Below, in pieces: positions 5,470-8,537 of a stretch of DNA of 8,537 bases. Source of the stretch: Natrialbaceae archaeon (GTDB lineage Archaea; Halobacteriota; Halobacteria; Halobacteriales; Natrialbaceae). The notes under the pieces are model-generated. The model had not been told where the DNA came from and searched no databases. It worked only from the letters and a program-made list of their open reading frames with translations. The translations under genes were made by a program, and so were the position numbers. The stretch is taken from assembly GCA_003552325.1 (NCBI GenBank), contig PUKM01000147.1, positions 1-8,537 of the forward strand. The letters run 5' to 3'. Positions within the stretch are counted from its first letter, which is position 1. The number at the start of each line of letters is the position of its first letter.

Positions 5470-7230
5470 ATGAGCCAAGCAGAACTAGAATCCGTCGACG
5501 AAGACGGTGTAATCGAAAGCGTGAGCGGTCCTGTCGTGACCGCCACGGACCTCGACGCCCGGATGAACGACGTCGTCTACGTCGGTGAGGAAGGGCTGAT
5601 GGGAGAGGTCATCGAGATCGAAGGGAACCTGACCACGATTCAGGTGTACGAGGAAACCTCCGGCGTCGGTCCCGGCGAACCCGTGATGAACACGGGCGAA
5701 CCGCTGAGCGTCGACCTGGGTCCAGGCCTGCTCGACACCATCTACGACGGTGTCCAGCGCCCGCTCGACGAACTCGAGGAGAAGATGAACTCCGCGTTCC
5801 TCGACCGCGGGGTCGACGCCCCGGGGATCGACCTCGAGGCGACCTGGGAGTTTACCCCGACCGTCGAAGCAGGTGACGAGGTCGAACCCGGTGACGTCAT
5901 CGGTGAGGTCCCGGAAACCGAGAGCATCACTCACAAGGTGATGGTTCCGCCGGACGTCGACGGTGGCGAAATCGACACCATCGAAGCGGGGACGTTCACG
6001 GTCGAAGAGACCGTCGCAACCCTCGATTCGGGCGAGGAGATTTCGATGCACCAGGAGTGGCCCGTCCGCTCCGCCCGCCCGGCAGCCGAAAAGCAGACGC
6101 CGACGATCCCACTCGTCTCCGGACAGCGTGTCCAGGACGGGCTGTTCCCGATCGCCAAAGGCGGAACGGCCGCGATTCCCGGCCCGTTCGGCTCGGGTAA
6201 AACCGTTACCCAGCACCAGCTTGCGAAGTGGTCTGACGCGGACATCGTTGTCTACGTCGGCTGTGGTGAGCGTGGGAACGAGATGACCGAAGTGATCGAG
6301 GACTTCCCGGAACTCGAGGACCCCAAGACGGGGAAACCGCTGATGAGCCGGACGTGCCTCATCGCGAACACCTCGAACATGCCCGTCGCCGCGCGTGAAT
6401 CCTGCATTTACACGGGAATCACCATCGCGGAGTACTTCCGAGACATGGGCTACGACGTCGCGCTGATGGCCGACTCCACCTCGCGGTGGGCAGAGGCCAT
6501 GCGTGAAATCTCGAGCCGTCTCGAGGAGATGCCTGGTGAGGAAGGATACCCAGCATACCTTTCGGCCTCGCTTTCCGAGTTCTACGAGCGTGCCGGACTG
6601 TTCGAGAACATCAACGGCACCGAGGGGTCGGTGTCGGTTATCGGGGCCGTCTCGCCACCCGGCGGTGACTTCTCCGAGCCAGTGACCCAGAACACCCTGC
6701 GTATCGTCAAGACCTTCTGGGCGCTGGACGCGGATCTGGCCGAACGGCGACACTTCCCATCGATCAACTGGAACGAGTCGTACTCGCTGTATCGCCAGCA
6801 ACTCGACCCCTGGTTCCGCGACAACGTCGCCGAGGACTACCCCGAGGTCCGCCAGTGGGGTGTCGACGTGCTCGACGAGGAGGACGAACTCCAAGAGATC
6901 GTCCAACTGGTCGGGAAAGACGCCCTGCCGGAAGACCAGCAGCTGACCCTCGAGGTCGCACGTTACCTGCGTGAAGCCTGGCTCCAGCAGAACGCGTTCC
7001 ACGACGTGGACACCTTCTGCCCACCGGAGAAGACCTACCGGATGCTCCAGGCGATCAAGACGTTCAACGACGAGGCGTTCAACGCGCTGGACGCTGGCGT
7101 CCCAGTCGACGAAATCCAGGACGTCACGGCTGCCCCACGGCTCAACCGGATGGGGACGGCCGAGGAGTGGGACGAATTCATCGACGAACTCGAGGCAGAC
7201 CTCGAATCACAGATCAGAGACCTCTACTAG
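5470..7230 (+). CDS. atpA: A-type ATP synthase catalytic subunit A
   Basis: This is the catalytic nucleotide-binding subunit, 586 residues and full family length. It makes or hydrolyses ATP at the A/B interfaces of the cytosolic A3B3 head. Domains in order are an N-terminal beta-barrel (about 10-75), the inserted bulge domain that separates A from F-type beta subunits (about 110-200), the ATPase core, and a C-terminal helical domain (about 440-586). The P-loop GPFGSGKT is at 238-245, GERGNE at 266-271 with catalytic Glu267, and the Walker B strand VALMADSTSRW at 330-340. It has no intein, though both known intein sites of this family are present. Translation starts at 5470, three bases after atpF, with only a weak GTGA at 5459-5462 as ribosome site. 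The gene ends in TAG, and atpB follows after 12 bases. Confidence 0.98.
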   Translation: MSQAELESVDEDGVIESVSGPVVTATDLDARMNDVVYVGEEGLMGEVIEIEGNLTTIQVYEETSGVGPGEPVMNTGEPLSVDLGPGLLDTIYDGVQRPLDELEEKMNSAFLDRGVDAPGIDLEATWEFTPTVEAGDEVEPGDVIGEVPETESITHKVMVPPDVDGGEIDTIEAGTFTVEETVATLDSGEEISMHQEWPVRSARPAAEKQTPTIPLVSGQRVQDGLFPIAKGGTAAIPGPFGSGKTVTQHQLAKWSDADIVVYVGCGERGNEMTEVIEDFPELEDPKTGKPLMSRTCLIANTSNMPVAARESCIYTGITIAEYFRDMGYDVALMADSTSRWAEAMREISSRLEEMPGEEGYPAYLSASLSEFYERAGLFENINGTEGSVSVIGAVSPPGGDFSEPVTQNTLRIVKTFWALDADLAERRHFPSINWNESYSLYRQQLDPWFRDNVAEDYPEVRQWGVDVLDEEDELQEIVQLVGKDALPEDQQLTLEVARYLREAWLQQNAFHDVDTFCPPEKTYRMLQAIKTFNDEAFNALDAGVPVDEIQDVTAAPRLNRMGTAEEWDEFIDELEADLESQIRDLY

Positions 7231-7242
7231 CACCCGCAAATC

Positions 7243-8537
7243 ATGAAAGAATATCAACCCATCACGGAAATCAGCGGTCCGCTGGTATTCGCCGAGGTCG
7301 ACGAACCCGTCGGGTACGACGAGATCGTCGAAATCGAGACCGAAACCGGCGAGACCCTGCGCGGACAGGTACTCGAATCGAGCGACGGACTGGTCTCGAT
7401 CCAGGTGTTCGAGGGGACGGGCGGCATCGACCGCAACGCCTCCGTTCGCTTCCTGGGCGAGACGATGAAGATGCCCGTCACCGAGGACCTCCTCGGACGG
7501 GTCCTCGACGGCTCCGGAAACCCGATCGACGGCGGCCCGGACATCGTGCCCGATGAGCGTCGGGACATCGTCGGGGCAGCGATCAATCCCTACTCGCGTG
7601 AGTACCCCGAGGAGTTCATCCAGACGGGTGTGTCGGCGATCGACGGCATGAATACGCTCGTGCGTGGCCAGAAACTGCCGATTTTCTCGGGTTCAGGGCT
7701 GCCCCACAACGACCTGGCACTGCAGATTGCCCGACAGGCGACGGTGCCGGAAGAAGACGACGGGGACGGCGACGATGATGAGGACGGCTCGGAATTCGCG
7801 GTCATCTTCGGCGCCATGGGAATTACCCAGGAAGAGGCAAACGAGTTCATGCAGGACTTCGAGCGCACGGGCGCACTCGAGCGCTCGGTCGTCTTCATGA
7901 ACCTCGCGGACGACCCCGCAGTCGAGCGGACGGTCACCCCGCGTCTGGCGCTGACCACGGCGGAGGACCTGGCGTTCGACAAGGGATACCACGTCCTGGT
8001 CATCCTGACGGACATCACGAACTACTGTGAAGCGCTGCGTGAGATCGGTGCCGCCCGTGAGGAGGTGCCCGGTCGACGTGGGTATCCCGGGTACATGTAC
8101 ACCGACCTGGCCCAGCTGTACGAGCGGGCAGGCCGCATCGAGGGCCGTGAAGGATCGGTCACCCAGATTCCGATTCTGACGATGCCCTCGGACGACATCA
8201 CCCACCCGATTCCCGATCTGACTGGCTACATTACGGAAGGCCAGATCATCGTCGACCGATCGCTGAACAGCCAGGGGATCGAACCACCGATCAACGTGTT
8301 GCCGAGCCTCTCACGGCTGATGGACGACGGTATCGGCGAGGGCTTGACGCGTGGAGACCACGCCGACGTCTCCGACCAGCTCTATGCCGCCTACGCAGAG
8401 GGTGAGGACCTGCGTGACCTCGTGAACATCGTCGGCCGGGAAGCGCTGACCGAGCGAGACAACAAGTTCCTCGACTTCGCCGAACGCTTCGAAAACGAGT
8501 TCATCGAGCAGGGCTACGGGACGAACCGGGCCATCGA
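7243..8537 (+). CDS. atpB: A-type ATP synthase subunit B (non-catalytic), 3' end missing
   Basis: The frame is open from the ATG at 7243 to the window edge, giving 431 residues of an expected 465-475. It is the non-catalytic partner of AtpA in the A3B3 head and contributes the arginine finger to the catalytic sites. The beta-barrel (about 1-75) is followed by a nucleotide-binding core whose P-loop is replaced by SGSGLPHND (149-157), the normal degenerate form in B subunits. The Walker B-like strand VLVILTDITNYCEALREI is near 252-269, and the finger Arg358 lies in PSLSRLM (354-360). An acidic stretch from 170 to 184 (Glu, Asp, Gly only, apart from Ser183) interrupts the core just after the degenerate P-loop helix. 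Such inserts fit halophiles. No Shine-Dalgarno site is seen in the 12-nt spacer after atpA. atpD would be expected beyond the edge. Confidence 0.97.
   Translation, partial: MKEYQPITEISGPLVFAEVDEPVGYDEIVEIETETGETLRGQVLESSDGLVSIQVFEGTGGIDRNASVRFLGETMKMPVTEDLLGRVLDGSGNPIDGGPDIVPDERRDIVGAAINPYSREYPEEFIQTGVSAIDGMNTLVRGQKLPIFSGSGLPHNDLALQIARQATVPEEDDGDGDDDEDGSEFAVIFGAMGITQEEANEFMQDFERTGALERSVVFMNLADDPAVERTVTPRLALTTAEDLAFDKGYHVLVILTDITNYCEALREIGAAREEVPGRRGYPGYMYTDLAQLYERAGRIEGREGSVTQIPILTMPSDDITHPIPDLTGYITEGQIIVDRSLNSQGIEPPINVLPSLSRLMDDGIGEGLTRGDHADVSDQLYAAYAEGEDLRDLVNIVGREALTERDNKFLDFAERFENEFIEQGYGTNRAI

Noticed and set aside
5485..7002. Long minus-strand open frame (505 codons) opposite atpA
   Set aside because: Same cause: codon bias of the opposite strand. 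No family features, while the plus strand encodes a full catalytic subunit A.
1..8537. Search for a hidden undescribed system, CRISPR array, insertion sequence, tRNA or rRNA
   Set aside because: Coding density is nearly complete with core ATP synthase genes; no regularly spaced repeats, transposase, terminal inverted repeats or RNA gene signatures were seen on either strand.

Overview
The window is haloarchaeal (class Halobacteria). The evidence is high G+C with strong third-position G/C bias, very acidic predicted proteins, frequent CTCGAG-type hexamers, archaeal TATA-type promoters, mostly absent Shine-Dalgarno sites, and an archaeal A-type ATP synthase operon. The codon style recalls Natrialbaceae-like genera, but the family assignment is a weak guess.

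Layout. Positions 1-155 (minus strand) hold the N-terminal end of a SAM-dependent methyltransferase that runs off the left edge. A 169-bp divergent intergenic region (156-324) follows, with a TATA box for the plus-strand operon and an imperfect direct repeat. From 325 to the right edge there is one plus-strand gene series in the classic haloarchaeal order: atpH (325-657), atpI (644-2986), atpK (3179-3454), atpE (3474-4061), atpC (4058-5110), atpF (5107-5466), atpA (5470-7230) and atpB (7243 to the edge, incomplete). Most junctions are tight: a 14-nt overlap H/I, ATGA overlaps E/C and C/F, and gaps of 3, 12 and 19 nt elsewhere. The only real gap is 192 bp between atpI and atpK, and it holds promoter-like sequence.

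How the genes work together. The products build the rotary A1A0 ATP synthase. AtpA and AtpB form the catalytic hexamer. AtpC and AtpF belong to the central rotor together with AtpD, which is not in the window. AtpE and AtpH form the peripheral stalks. AtpI is the membrane stator carrying the half-channels and essential arginine, and AtpK is the c-ring proteolipid carrying the ion-binding glutamate. The complex couples ion flow, most likely H+, across the cell membrane to ATP synthesis.

Assessment. This is core metabolism, and I see no undescribed system. The points worth a second look are regulatory (the atpK-proximal promoter and the repeat upstream of atpH) and halophile-type sequence inserts in AtpI and AtpB. 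All named genes read through without frameshift or internal stop.
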